Numbered from the stretch's first letter, positions 32,717 to 41,628 are shown. The stretch is 64,000 nucleotides of DNA from Kitasatospora azatica KCTC 9699 (GCF_000744785.1 NZ_JQMO01000003.1:1116001-1180000); one strand, 5' to 3'. The notes: generated by a model not told the origin, from the letters alone. Numbers and translations are program-made.

Positions 32717-33769
32717 ATGACCTCGCAGCCCGACCAGGACCTGGTTCTCGCCCGCAGGGACGGCCGGGTAGGCCGGATCACCCTCAACCGCCCGCGCGCC
32801 ATCAACGCGCTCAACCACGCGATGATCCTCGCCGTGCGGGCCGCCCTGGACGCCTGGGAGCACGATCCCGAGGTGGCCGCCGTGGTGATCACCGGCGCGG
32901 GCGAGCGCGGGCTCTGCGCCGGCGGGGACATCCGCTTCTTCCACGACGACGCCAAGATCGGCGGCGCCGCCGCGCGGGCCTTCTTCCGCGACGAGTACCT
33001 GCTCAACCACCGGATCGCCCGCTATCCCAAGCCGTACGTGGCGGTGATGGACGGGCTGGTGCTGGGCGGCGGGGTCGGCGTCTCGGCGCACGGCTCGCTG
33101 CGGGTGGTCACCGAGCGCGCCGCGGTCGGCATGCCGGAGACCGCGATCGGTTTCGTCCCCGACGTCGGCGGCAGCTGGCTGCTCGCCCGCGCCCCCGGCG
33201 AGCTCGGCACCCACCTGGCGCTCACCGCCGGGCGGATGACCGCGATGGACGCCCTGCACTGCGGTTTCGCCGACCACTACCTGCCGAGCGAGCGGATCGC
33301 CGAGTTCACCGCGGCCCTGGCCGAGCTCGAACCGGTCGAGGCAGTACGGGAGTTCGCCGCACCGGCGGAGCCCGCACCGCTGGCCGCCCAGCGCGGCTGG
33401 ATCGACCACTGCTACGCGGCCGACACCGTCGAGGAGATCCTCGACCGGCTGCTCACCGCCGGCCTGCCGGAGGCCAAGGAGGCCGCCGAGCAGATCCTGG
33501 ACAAGTCGCCGACCGCGCTCAAGGTCACCCTGGCGGCACTCCGCCGGGCCCGCCGACTGCCGTCCCTGGAAGCCGCGTTGGACCAGGAGTACCGGGTCTC
33601 CAGCGCCAGCCTCGGGGCGCCCGACTTCGTCGAGGGCATCAGGGCCCAGGTGGTGGACAAGGACCGCAACCCGCGCTGGTCGCCCGCCGGCCTCGCCGAG
33701 GTCTCGGAGCTCGACGTGGCCCGCTGCTTCGAACCTCCGGTGGGCGTCCCGGAGCTGGGCCTGGCATAG
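32717..33769 (+). CDS. Enoyl-CoA hydratase/isomerase family, 3-hydroxyisobutyryl-CoA hydrolase-like
   Basis: A 350-residue crotonase-fold enzyme. AAGGAG lies nine bases before ATG 32717. The oxyanion-hole motifs ITGAGERGLCAGGDIRFFHDD (about 55-75) and MDGLVLGGGVGVSAHGSLRVVTE (about 112-135) are intact, and MPETAIGFVPDVGGSWLL carries the Glu and Asp typical of 3-hydroxyisobutyryl-CoA hydrolases of valine breakdown. Length (about 350) also favours this subgroup over the shorter hydratases. The 3' end runs into a 12-bp tandem repeat that restates the stop codon. Confidence 0.88.
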   Translation: MTSQPDQDLVLARRDGRVGRITLNRPRAINALNHAMILAVRAALDAWEHDPEVAAVVITGAGERGLCAGGDIRFFHDDAKIGGAAARAFFRDEYLLNHRIARYPKPYVAVMDGLVLGGGVGVSAHGSLRVVTERAAVGMPETAIGFVPDVGGSWLLARAPGELGTHLALTAGRMTAMDALHCGFADHYLPSERIAEFTAALAELEPVEAVREFAAPAEPAPLAAQRGWIDHCYAADTVEEILDRLLTAGLPEAKEAAEQILDKSPTALKVTLAALRRARRLPSLEAALDQEYRVSSASLGAPDFVEGIRAQVVDKDRNPRWSPAGLAEVSELDVARCFEPPVGVPELGLA

Positions 33770-33826
33770 GGCCCGGCGTAGGGCCCGGCGTAGGGCCTGG
33801 CGTAGGGCCCGGCGTAGGGCCTGGCT
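33760..33826 (+). repeat. 12-bp tandem repeat carrying serial in-frame stop codons
   Basis: Units of GGGCC(C/T)GGCGTA repeat about five times from the hydratase stop onward, with TAG stops in frame at 33767, 33779, 33791, 33803 and 33815. It looks like amplification of the last four codons, stop included. Confidence 0.8.
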
Positions 33827-33904
33827 ACTCCTAGGTACGGGTACTCAGGGAAGGCGAGTACAGCAGCGGTGTCCGGGCCCGCCGCCGTGGCCGATGCTCA
33901 AGCC

Positions 33905-34228
33905 ATGACCTCAGCTCCGCGGCGTCTCTGGTGGATCGCCCCAACCGTCAGCACCGTGCTCGCCCTGCCGCTCCTGGCCCTGGCCTGCCTGATCCTCATG
34001 TTCGTCGGGTTCGCCTACGACTCCTGCGACCCCGGCGGCTGCCCCGGCACCGACCGCCATGTGCTGACGGCGCTGGCGGCGCTGCTCGCCACCGTGCCAC
34101 TGGCCGTCGGCGCCTGGCTCACCAGCCGTTTGGCCAAGCCGGGTTGGGGCGCCGCGCTGTGCGTGCTGGCCCCGCTGACGGCGGCCGGCTCGGTGCTCTC
34201 CTTCCTCACCATCCCCGCCGGACGCTGA
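33905..34228 (+). CDS. Small three-helix membrane protein
   Basis: A 107-residue protein with transmembrane helices at about residues 12-35, 57-78 and 83-103 and a Cys pair in the first loop (SCDPGGCPG). No domain is recognised. ATG 33905 or GTG 33869 could be the start; neither has a good ribosome-binding site. Confidence 0.6.
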   Translation: MTSAPRRLWWIAPTVSTVLALPLLALACLILMFVGFAYDSCDPGGCPGTDRHVLTALAALLATVPLAVGAWLTSRLAKPGWGAALCVLAPLTAAGSVLSFLTIPAGR

Positions 34229-34458
34229 GGCCAGGACCGCCCGGCCACCAGGGTGAGCACGGCGCGGGCGACGGCGGTCGATCTGGCACGGGGTCAGCAG
34301 TAGGCGAACGGTCGGAGCGCCGCGCTGGCGCCCAACTCCGGCCGCTCCTGCGGCAGATGGTGCCCGGCCGAGGGCGGCGATTCGTTGCCTCGGACTGCGT
34401 GACGTCCACCGACGATCGTGCCTTGACCCCATACATCTCAGCTCATACGGTCTATGCA

Positions 34459-34479
34459 GATCTGACGGGGCGTCAGATC
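34459..34479. repeat. GATCTGACG-GGG-CGTCAGATC palindrome
   Basis: Perfect 9-bp arms with a GGG spacer, in AT-richer non-coding DNA. It is the longest of the three CTGACG-NGG-CGTCAG palindromes in the window and the only one not tied to a stop codon. Confidence 0.7.
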
Positions 34480-34550
34480 AGCAGCAGAATTGGACCGCCA
34501 CATGTCTGAAGGTTTGGCGCCGCCCTGACCCGAGCACCACCCTGCTCCAC

Positions 34551-34600
34551 GCACCGCACCGCACCGCACCACGCCGCACCACGCCGCACCGCACCGCACC
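34551..34600. repeat. GCACC pentamer microsatellite
   Basis: About ten tandem copies of GCACC, some as ACGCC variants (for example GCACCGCACCGCACC). Non-coding. Confidence 0.8.
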
Positions 34601-34986
34601 GAGCCGGCGTCGACCCGGCTCAACGGCGCCTCCCCCGCGCCGCACACTCACGCTGCGAAACTCTCCCACCGCCCGGCCCGCCCACTGCGCAGGCCGCCCG
34701 GTCCGCAGCCTCTCTCGCCGGCGCTCCCCCCGCCAGCACCGCTTCAGCTCCGCCCGCGCCGCCCTTACGGCGCGGCGTACGGAATCCGCGCTGCCCTGCG
34801 GCGGCTCGCCGTGCTCAGCCTCCCACCCGAGCACGGTGAGCCCCTTCAGGTACGCCGCCAAGCGAACGTCCCGGGGGCCGGCCACCCGCACCGCATGTCC
34901 ACGCACCCTGCCCAGCCGGCAGGTCCGTGCGCCATGCCCGCGCGGCCGGAGAATCCCATCCGCGAACAGAGAACCGGGGAACTGTC

Positions 34987-35874
34987 ATGAAACTCCGCAC
35001 CGCCCTGCTCCCGCTGGCCATCGCGGCCACGGTGCTCGCCGGCGCCCAGACCGTCAGCGCCCAGACCGTCAACGCCCAGACCGTCAACACTCAGACCGCC
35101 GGTGCTGCCACCACCGGCAACGCTCAGACCGTCAGCGCCACCGACGACGCCAAGGGGCACGTCGAGCGCAACCGCGACGAGGGCACCGTCGCCTACGTCT
35201 CCATCACCACCTGGGAGCACATCCCGGCGACCGCCAGAGCCGGCTTCATCGCGGCCGCGCAGGACGACGGCTACGACTCGCTCCGGCACGAGCCCGGCAC
35301 CTACAGCGTCCACGTGGTGCCCGACCCCGACGACCCGTCCCGCGTGGTGATCGCCTCGACCTTCACCAGCGAGGCCGCCTACCAGCGCCACCAGCACGGC
35401 CGTTACGAGCGGGACCTGCGCGCCCACGCCGCGAGAGCCGGTATCGCGGGCCCGGCCAAGGTGGTGCGCAACTACTCGCTGACGGCCACCACCGGCGACG
35501 GCAAGCTCGCCTCCCCGCACGGCGACGGCGGCACCGTCTTCACCGTGGTGGCCGTCTTCACCAACGTGCAGGCCCAGTACCGCGCCGAGTTCCTCAAGAT
35601 CGCCCAGGCCGACGGCTACGGCTCGCTGACCGGCGAGCCCGGAACCCTCGGCTTCCACTTCGTCCCCGACCCCGACGACCCGACCCGCTTCGTCTTCCTG
35701 GAGACCTTCACAGACCAGGCCGCCTTCGTCGCCCACAAGAACGGCGCCCCCGCCCAGGCCTACCTCGACCTGGTGTCGCGGGCCGGCATCATCGGCCCCG
35801 AGTTCGTCATCACCAACGTCACCACCGGCTTCGACAAGCCCGGCGGCTGGTCCGTCCCCAACCTGGACTCCTGA
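34987..35874 (+). CDS. Exported protein with two ABM (dimeric alpha-beta barrel) domains
   Basis: A 295-residue protein. It has a signal peptide (residues 1-25, LLPLAIAATVLAGAQTVSA) and then a short AQTVN/AQTVS repeat to about residue 52. Two antibiotic-biosynthesis-monooxygenase-type domains follow (about 62-165 and 175-280), each with the VAYVSITTWEHIP/VFTVVAVFTNVQ start, the DGYDSLRHEPGT/DGYGSLTGEPGT middle and the VPDPDDPSRVVIASTFTSEAAYQRH/VPDPDDPTRFVFLETFTDQAAFVAH end. ABM domains are usually cytoplasmic; export is unusual. The enzyme reaction is not known. ATG 34987 follows a weak GGGGAAC. Confidence 0.82.
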   Translation: MKLRTALLPLAIAATVLAGAQTVSAQTVNAQTVNTQTAGAATTGNAQTVSATDDAKGHVERNRDEGTVAYVSITTWEHIPATARAGFIAAAQDDGYDSLRHEPGTYSVHVVPDPDDPSRVVIASTFTSEAAYQRHQHGRYERDLRAHAARAGIAGPAKVVRNYSLTATTGDGKLASPHGDGGTVFTVVAVFTNVQAQYRAEFLKIAQADGYGSLTGEPGTLGFHFVPDPDDPTRFVFLETFTDQAAFVAHKNGAPAQAYLDLVSRAGIIGPEFVITNVTTGFDKPGGWSVPNLDS

Positions 35875-35880
35875 CGCCAA

Positions 35881-35908
35881 CGGGGCCCGTGGACATCCAC
35901 GGGCCCCG
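35881..35908 (+). terminator. Terminator after the exported ABM protein
   Basis: Perfect 12-bp stem CGGGGCCCGTGG (35881-35892) with its complement at 35897-35908 and an ACAT loop, seven bases after the stop. Confidence 0.85.
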
Positions 35909-35997
35909 CCGGTCGGCCGTCGGCCCCCGCCTCACCGCTGCGCAACGGCCCCGGCCGGCGTGGGCTGCGCGAGCTCGGCTGCCGGACGGCCGACCGG

Positions 35998-37302
35998 CTA
36001 CTCCTGTTCGGCGGGTTGGTCCGGCTCGCCGACCCGACCGGTCGCGGAGAGCAGCGCGAGGATGGCGAGCGCGACCAGCAGGACGGCGACCAGCAGCAGG
36101 ACGGTCAGGACCGTCGGGTGGTCCCACAGCGCGAACACCAGGGCGAGGACCAGCAGCACGGCGAGGGCGATCCAGCGGCGGTGGGCGTCGGTCCACTTGC
36201 CGGCCTGCCCGGTGTGCACACCGTGCGCGTCGCCCCAGCGTGCGGCGGACAGCGCCGCACGGTCGGCCGCCCCACGGGTGGCCCGCGGCAGCCGCCCGGC
36301 ACCGGACAGGTAGGCGCCGAGCCCGACCACCACGCCCAGCACGATCGCGGTGCGCAGGCTGACCCGCAGGAAGTGCAGCAGCGTGTCGAAGACCGCGGCG
36401 GCCGCCGCCTCGGACTGCACCTGGGCCGGCAGGTGGTCGAGATAGTAGTGACGGGCGATCACCAGGCCGATCGCCAGCACCAGGCTGGCGAAGGCCGCAC
36501 CGAAGGCCGTGGTGACCAGGGCCCGGCGCCGCCGCCTGGCCAGCACCACCCCGATCGCGCCGAGCAGCACGGTGATGACCGGCATCCAGTTGCCGACCGT
36601 GTCGAGCAGCCGGGCACCCGCCTGCAGCTTCGCCAGCTTGTCGGACTCGAAGAGCACCATCTGCTTGTCGACGTCGGGGATCTTGTCGGCCGGGGAGACG
36701 CCGGCGTCGATCAGTTCCTGCTTGACCCGGTCGACGGCCGCACCGACGTCGAGGACGACGGTTCCCTCGCTGACGCCGATCGCGCCCCGGCCCTTGCCGG
36801 TGAGCGCGTGCACCACGGTGCTGTGGGCGACGCGGTTGGTCTGGATCCAGACGGTCTCGAACCGGTCGCTCTGCACGAAGCGCGTCGCCACCTTGGCGAC
36901 GGCCTGGTCCACGGCCGAGTCCAGCTGCGGCCCCAGGGCCTTGATCGCGCTGCCGACCCGGGGCGGCAACCCCTGCGACTGCAGCCAGGCGGCGATGTCC
37001 GCGGTGACGTCCTTGCCGTCGACCCGGACGGCGACCGCCTGGGTGATGCGGTCGGCAGCGGCCGCCTCGATGGCCGGGTTGGACGCGAGCGGACCGACCG
37101 TCGCCACGTACCGGTCGGTGTCCAGCGCGATGTCGTGCACCCAGACGGTGAGCAGCGAGACCGGGACGAGGATGCAGCAGAGCGTGATGAGCACGGCCGA
37201 GGCGGTGCTCATCACGATCCGCCCGGCCCGGGACGGACGCCTCGATCGCGGGCCCGCACTCCCCCCGGAGGACTCGGGCTCGGGCTCGGGCTGGCTGTTC
37301 AC
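35998..37302 (-). CDS. Large integral membrane protein of unknown function
   Basis: A 434-residue protein from GTG 37302 (GGAG upstream). A basic N terminus precedes a transmembrane helix (about residues 28-52). A large extracellular domain follows (about 55-225: LDTDRYVATVGPLASNPAIEAAAADRITQAV), then helices at about 235-275 and 300-335 and a hydrophobic pair near 385-430. The DRYVATVGPLA segment resembles the outer loops of streptomycete membrane proteins of unknown role. It runs divergent from the SpoIIE module with about 180 bp between. Confidence 0.72.
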   Translation of the reverse strand: MNSQPEPEPESSGGSAGPRSRRPSRAGRIVMSTASAVLITLCCILVPVSLLTVWVHDIALDTDRYVATVGPLASNPAIEAAAADRITQAVAVRVDGKDVTADIAAWLQSQGLPPRVGSAIKALGPQLDSAVDQAVAKVATRFVQSDRFETVWIQTNRVAHSTVVHALTGKGRGAIGVSEGTVVLDVGAAVDRVKQELIDAGVSPADKIPDVDKQMVLFESDKLAKLQAGARLLDTVGNWMPVITVLLGAIGVVLARRRRRALVTTAFGAAFASLVLAIGLVIARHYYLDHLPAQVQSEAAAAAVFDTLLHFLRVSLRTAIVLGVVVGLGAYLSGAGRLPRATRGAADRAALSAARWGDAHGVHTGQAGKWTDAHRRWIALAVLLVLALVFALWDHPTVLTVLLLVAVLLVALAILALLSATGRVGEPDQPAEQE

Positions 37303-37478
37303 GAGGGCTCCAACCGACGCGGGGTGGCCGAAGCGCCACTCACGTCCATTGGCACGGACAGCGACCGCCTCGGCACCTCCAGGTGCGCCGACCGGGCGAG
37401 GCGACGCCCGGACGGCCGCGAACACCCGGCCGGGTCGATGCGCCGCCACCGGGGGGACAGCCGGTGTCCGGACGGGAC

Positions 37479-39680
37479 ATGATGGGAACAGCCCGGTGTC
37501 TGGTTCACCCCGTCGGCCCGATCGAGGTGGTTGCGGTGGTCACGCCACGGCCCGCATCCGTGCGGCTGGGGAGCGAGGGCGCCCAGCCGGCGGTCGAGGC
37601 CGACCTCGAACCGCTGGCGGAGCTCCTCCTGTCGCTGCCCGATCGACTCGACGCCCACATCGGTGGGCTCTACCTGCTCTCGGGGGACCAGGACCTGCTC
37701 CATCTGCTGATCACCCTCGGTGCGGCCCGGCAGTTCACCCGGCCCTGGCAACGGGTCTCGCTGGCCGCGCCGATCCCGGTCGCCGAGGCCGCACGCGAGG
37801 ACCGCTTGGTCTGGGTCGGCGGCGCGGAGGAGATGGCGCGCCGGTACCCGCAGGTCGCGGTCGCCATGCCGTACGCCTTCTCGCTGCTGGCCGCGCCCCT
37901 GGTAGCGCAGGACACCACCTACGGGGTCGTCTTCTTCCTCTGGCCCGCCGCGCATCCGCCCGTCCTGACGCCCGAGGAGCGCCAGGCCGTCCGGATCCTC
38001 GCCGCGGAGCTCGCCGAAGTACTGGCCAGGGCGGCCCGGTCCGGCCACTCCTTCCTGCCCCGGGCGCGCCCGCTGGCGATCGCCGTCGGCAACGGGAGGC
38101 CGCAGACCCTCGCCGAGACGGTCGCGCGGCTGCCCGAGGGAGTGTGCGGCATCGGCCTGGACGGCCGGATCGCCGTCGTCACCCCGGGCGCGGCCGAGCT
38201 GCTCGGCAAGCCCCCCGAGCGGCTGCTGGGCCAGCGGCCCTGGGTCGTGCTGCCCTGGCTGCGCGACCCGGTGTACGAGCACCACTACCGGGCGTCGGTG
38301 ATCAGCGGCCAGCCCAACTCCTTCGTGGCGATGCGGCCGCCGGACCAGTGGTTGTCCTTCCATCTGTTCCCGGACCATGACGGGCTCACCGCCCGGATCT
38401 CCGTCGCCCACGTCACCCGGCGCGGGCTGCCCGTCTCCGAATCGACCACCGAGCAGCTTCCGCACACGCGGCCCGGAGCGATCTACCACATCCTCCACCT
38501 GGCCAGCGCGCTGACCGAGGCCGCCACCGTGCAGGACGTGGTCAGCATGGTGTCCGACCAGATCGTCCCCGCCTTCGGCGGCCAGGCCGTCGCGGTGCTG
38601 CTGGCGGAGAGCGGACGGCTGCGCATCATCGGCCACCGCGGGTACCCGCCCGGCCTCGTCGACCAGTTCGACGGCACTCCGCTGACCGAGCAGACCCCCG
38701 GGGTGCGGGCCGCGACCAACCCGGTGCCGGCCTTCTTCCAGACCCGGGCCGAGCTGGAACGGGCCTACCCCGGACGCCACGAGACCCAGGACGACATGGC
38801 CGCCTGGGCCTACCTGCCGCTGGTCACCTCGGGACGGTTGATCGGCACCTGCGTCCTGGCCTTCGCCGAACCGCACCGCTTCAGCATCGAGGAACGCGCC
38901 GTCCTGACCGCGCTCGGCGGCCTGATCGCCCAGGCGCTCGACCGCGCCCGGCTCTACGACACCAAACTGAACCTCGCCCAGGGCCTGCAGGACAGACTGC
39001 TGCCGCAGGCCCTGCCGAGCGTCCCCGGTCTCGAGACCGCCGCCCGCTACCTGCCCGCCACCGAGGGGATGGACATCGGCGGCGACTTCTACGACCTGAT
39101 CCGCGTCGCCCCGGACACCGCGGCCATCGTCATCGGAGACGTCCAGGGCCACAACGTCCACGCCGCCGCCCTGATGGGCCAGATCCGCACCGCCGTCCGC
39201 GCCTTCGCCACGGCCGACGCCGACCCCAGCACCGTGCTCGCCCGCACCAACCGCCTGCTGGCCGACCTCGACACCACCCTGCTCGCCAGCTGCGTCTACC
39301 TCTGCGTCGACCTGGCGCGGCACGATGCCTGGCTGGCCGACGCCGGCCACCCCGTGCCGCTGCTGCGCAGTCCCGACGGCCGGGCCCGCCGCCTGGAACC
39401 GCGCAACGGCATGGTGCTGAACGTGGACCGCAGCGCCGAGTACCCCGTGACCCACCTGGCGCTGCCCGTCGGGACCACCCTGGTCCTGTACACCGACGGA
39501 CTGATCGAGACGCCCGGAGCCGACCTGGACAAGGCCCTGGAACACCTCGAAGCCGTCCTCGCCCGCCACGGCGGCGAGCCGCTCGACGACCTCGCCGACG
39601 CGCTGATCGGCCAGGCCAGGAAGGCCGAGCACCGTACCGACGACATCGCACTCCTGCTGGTCCGTTCCGTCCCCCGATGA
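37479..39680 (+). CDS. SpoIIE-family phosphatase with GAF and PAS sensor domains
   Basis: A 733-residue signalling phosphatase. Order of domains: GAF-like (about 35-195), PAS-like (about 205-320, GIGLDGRIAVVTPGAAELLGKPPERLLG), GAF (about 345-505), then PP2C/SpoIIE (about 520-730) with GGDFYDLIRV, VIGDVQGHNVHAAALMGQ, LVLYTDGLIETP and DDIALLLV, i.e. metal-binding Asp residues all present. Such proteins dephosphorylate anti-anti-sigma factors of the SpoIIAA/RsbV type. The start may instead be GTG 37536, which has GAGGTGG five bases upstream. The stop lies 28 bp before the ABC-SpoIIE fusion gene. Confidence 0.9.
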   Translation: MMGTARCLVHPVGPIEVVAVVTPRPASVRLGSEGAQPAVEADLEPLAELLLSLPDRLDAHIGGLYLLSGDQDLLHLLITLGAARQFTRPWQRVSLAAPIPVAEAAREDRLVWVGGAEEMARRYPQVAVAMPYAFSLLAAPLVAQDTTYGVVFFLWPAAHPPVLTPEERQAVRILAAELAEVLARAARSGHSFLPRARPLAIAVGNGRPQTLAETVARLPEGVCGIGLDGRIAVVTPGAAELLGKPPERLLGQRPWVVLPWLRDPVYEHHYRASVISGQPNSFVAMRPPDQWLSFHLFPDHDGLTARISVAHVTRRGLPVSESTTEQLPHTRPGAIYHILHLASALTEAATVQDVVSMVSDQIVPAFGGQAVAVLLAESGRLRIIGHRGYPPGLVDQFDGTPLTEQTPGVRAATNPVPAFFQTRAELERAYPGRHETQDDMAAWAYLPLVTSGRLIGTCVLAFAEPHRFSIEERAVLTALGGLIAQALDRARLYDTKLNLAQGLQDRLLPQALPSVPGLETAARYLPATEGMDIGGDFYDLIRVAPDTAAIVIGDVQGHNVHAAALMGQIRTAVRAFATADADPSTVLARTNRLLADLDTTLLASCVYLCVDLARHDAWLADAGHPVPLLRSPDGRARRLEPRNGMVLNVDRSAEYPVTHLALPVGTTLVLYTDGLIETPGADLDKALEHLEAVLARHGGEPLDDLADALIGQARKAEHRTDDIALLLVRSVPR

Positions 39681-39708
39681 ACCGCGCCCCGGGAAGGAGG
39701 TGGTTACC

Positions 39709-41577
39709 GTGGCACGCACCCCGTTGCTCGCCGTACACGGGATCTCCAAGCGGTTCGGCGCCGTGCAGGCGCTGTTCGAGGTCGACCTCGAGATCGCCGA
39801 GGGCGAGGTGGTCGCGCTCGTCGGAGACAACGGTGCGGGCAAGTCCACCCTGGTCAAGGCGGTGTCCGGGGTCTCCCCACCGGACAGCGGCGTGATCGAG
39901 TGGGAGGGGCGTCCGGTCGACCTCCGTCAGCCCTCGGACGCCCAGGGCCTCGGCATCGCCACCGTCCACCAGGACCTCGCGCTCTGCGACAACCTCGATA
40001 CCGTCGCCAACCTCTTCCTCGGCCGCGAGATCCAACGGTTCGGCATCCTCGACGAGGTCAGGATGGAGCGGAGCTCCCACCGACTGCTCAGCCTGCTGTC
40101 CATCCGCCTCCCCAGCCTGCGCGTCCCGGTCGGCTCGCTCTCCGGCGGCCAGCGGCAGAGCGTCGCCATCGCCCGCGCGCTCATCGGCAAGCCCCGGGTC
40201 GTGATCCTCGACGAGCCCACCGCCGCCCTCGGCGTCGGACAGACCGCCCAGGTCCTCGAACTGATCGAGCGGCTGCGCGACCGGCACCTCGGGGTCCTCG
40301 TGGTCAGCCACGACCTGGAGAACGTGCGCTCCGTCGCCGACCGGATCGCCGTGCTGCGCCTCGGCCGAAACGGCGGCACCTTCGACACCAAGTACGCCAC
40401 CCAGGAGCAGATCGTCTCGGCCGTCACCGGTGACCAGACCGTCGCCGTCGCCCTGCAGCAGAGCCTGCTGCCGCGGGGACTCCCCGAAACCAACGCCCTC
40501 GACGTGGCCTTCCGCTACCTTCCGGCCCAAGCCGGCGTGGGCGGCGACTGGTTCGACGTCATCCCGCTGCCGGGAAGCCGGGTCGCCCTGGTCGTCGGTG
40601 ACATCGTCGGACACGGCCTGCACGCCGCCGCCACCATGGGACGCCTGCGGACGGCGGTGCACAACTACTCCATGCTCGACCTTCCACCCGACGAACTCCT
40701 CGCCCGCCTCGACGAGTTGGTCGGACAAATCGACCGGGACGGCAGCGGCGGCAGCAATGACCCGATCACCGGAGCGACCTGCCTCTACGCGATCTACGAC
40801 CCGGTGTCCCGGATCTGCGAGCTGGCCCGGGCCGGCCACCTCCCGCCCGCGCTGGTGAGGCCCGACGGCACGGTGGAGTACCTCGACCTGCCGTCCGGGC
40901 CGCCGCTCGGCGTCGGCGGACTGCCCTTCGAGACACTGCGGCTCGACATGCCGGAGGGCAGCCAACTCGTGCTGTACACCGACGGGTTGGTCCGGAACCA
41001 CCATCGGGACATCGACTTCGGCCTGGAGCTCCTGCTGGGCACACTGGCCGGCCGCGACCGGTCCCCGCAGCAGACCTGCGACACCGTCCTGGACGTCATG
41101 GTGCCGACGGTCCCCAGGGACGACGTCGCCCTGCTGGTAGCCTCCACCCGCACCCTGCCGGACGATCAGATCGCCCAGTGGGACGTGCCGTCCGATCCCG
41201 CCGCCGTTGCGCACGTCCGCGCCGCAGCCACCCGTCAACTGGCCAAGTGGGGCCTGGAAGAAGCCGAGTTCGCCACGGAGCTGATCCTCAGTGAGCTGAT
41301 CACCAACGCCATCCGCTACGGCGCCGAGCCGATCCACACCCGCCTGCTCCGCGACCGCTCCCTGATCTGCGAGGTTTCCGACACGAGCGGTACCTCCCCG
41401 CACCTTCGCTACGCCGCCACCACCGACGAGGGCGGCCGGGGCCTTCTCCTCGTCGCCCAACTCTCCGAACGCTGGGGCACCCGGTACACCGCCACCGGCA
41501 AGATCATCTGGGCCGAACAGTCAATTCCCGCCCACACCGCCGGCGGACCCGACCCCGGCGACGCGCCGGCGCCGTGA
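39709..41577 (+). CDS. ABC ATPase / SpoIIE phosphatase / HATPase fusion protein
   Basis: A 622-residue three-part protein with no counterpart I recognise. Residues 1-241 are a complete sugar-importer (XylG/FrcA-type) ABC ATPase: Walker A GDNGAGKST (39-47), Q-loop TVHQD (85-89), signature LSGGQRQSVAIARAL (144-158), Walker B VVILDEPTAAL (164-174) and H-loop VVSHD (198-202). Residues 246-475 are a SpoIIE PP2C domain (GGDWFDV at 278-284, VGDIVGHGL at 296-304, YTDGLV, DDVALL). Residues about 490-610 are an RsbW/HATPase_c-type domain (ELITNAIRYG, GGRGLLLVAQL). GTG 39709 has AAGGAGG eight bases upstream. The gene is in an operon with the upstream SpoIIE phosphatase; no permease is near. Confidence 0.92.
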   Translation: MARTPLLAVHGISKRFGAVQALFEVDLEIAEGEVVALVGDNGAGKSTLVKAVSGVSPPDSGVIEWEGRPVDLRQPSDAQGLGIATVHQDLALCDNLDTVANLFLGREIQRFGILDEVRMERSSHRLLSLLSIRLPSLRVPVGSLSGGQRQSVAIARALIGKPRVVILDEPTAALGVGQTAQVLELIERLRDRHLGVLVVSHDLENVRSVADRIAVLRLGRNGGTFDTKYATQEQIVSAVTGDQTVAVALQQSLLPRGLPETNALDVAFRYLPAQAGVGGDWFDVIPLPGSRVALVVGDIVGHGLHAAATMGRLRTAVHNYSMLDLPPDELLARLDELVGQIDRDGSGGSNDPITGATCLYAIYDPVSRICELARAGHLPPALVRPDGTVEYLDLPSGPPLGVGGLPFETLRLDMPEGSQLVLYTDGLVRNHHRDIDFGLELLLGTLAGRDRSPQQTCDTVLDVMVPTVPRDDVALLVASTRTLPDDQIAQWDVPSDPAAVAHVRAAATRQLAKWGLEEAEFATELILSELITNAIRYGAEPIHTRLLRDRSLICEVSDTSGTSPHLRYAATTDEGGRGLLLVAQLSERWGTRYTATGKIIWAEQSIPAHTAGGPDPGDAPAP

Positions 41578-41601
41578 CCGCTCGCGTCGAGCAGCGGTCA
41601 C
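41574..41601 (+). terminator. Hairpin containing the fusion-gene stop codon
   Basis: GTGACCGCT (41574-41582) pairs with AGCGGTCAC (41593-41601); the TGA stop is within the 5' arm. Confidence 0.7.
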
Positions 41602-41628
41602 CAGTCGCAGCCGGGCTCCAAAATGCGG

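Larger units (their letters stand above)
34229..34986. other. Gene-poor region with GC-rich pentamer repeats
   Basis: About 760 bp. An open frame on the minus strand (34478-34906) has an ordinary amino-acid mix at its start but no recognisable domain or ribosome-binding site. The region holds the palindrome at 34461-34477 and the pentamer array at 34551-34600. It probably carries the promoter of the exported ABM protein. Confidence 0.5.

Noticed and set aside
34478..34906. A 142-codon gene on the minus strand
   Set aside because: No ribosome-binding site or recognisable domain; it runs through a GCACC microsatellite.
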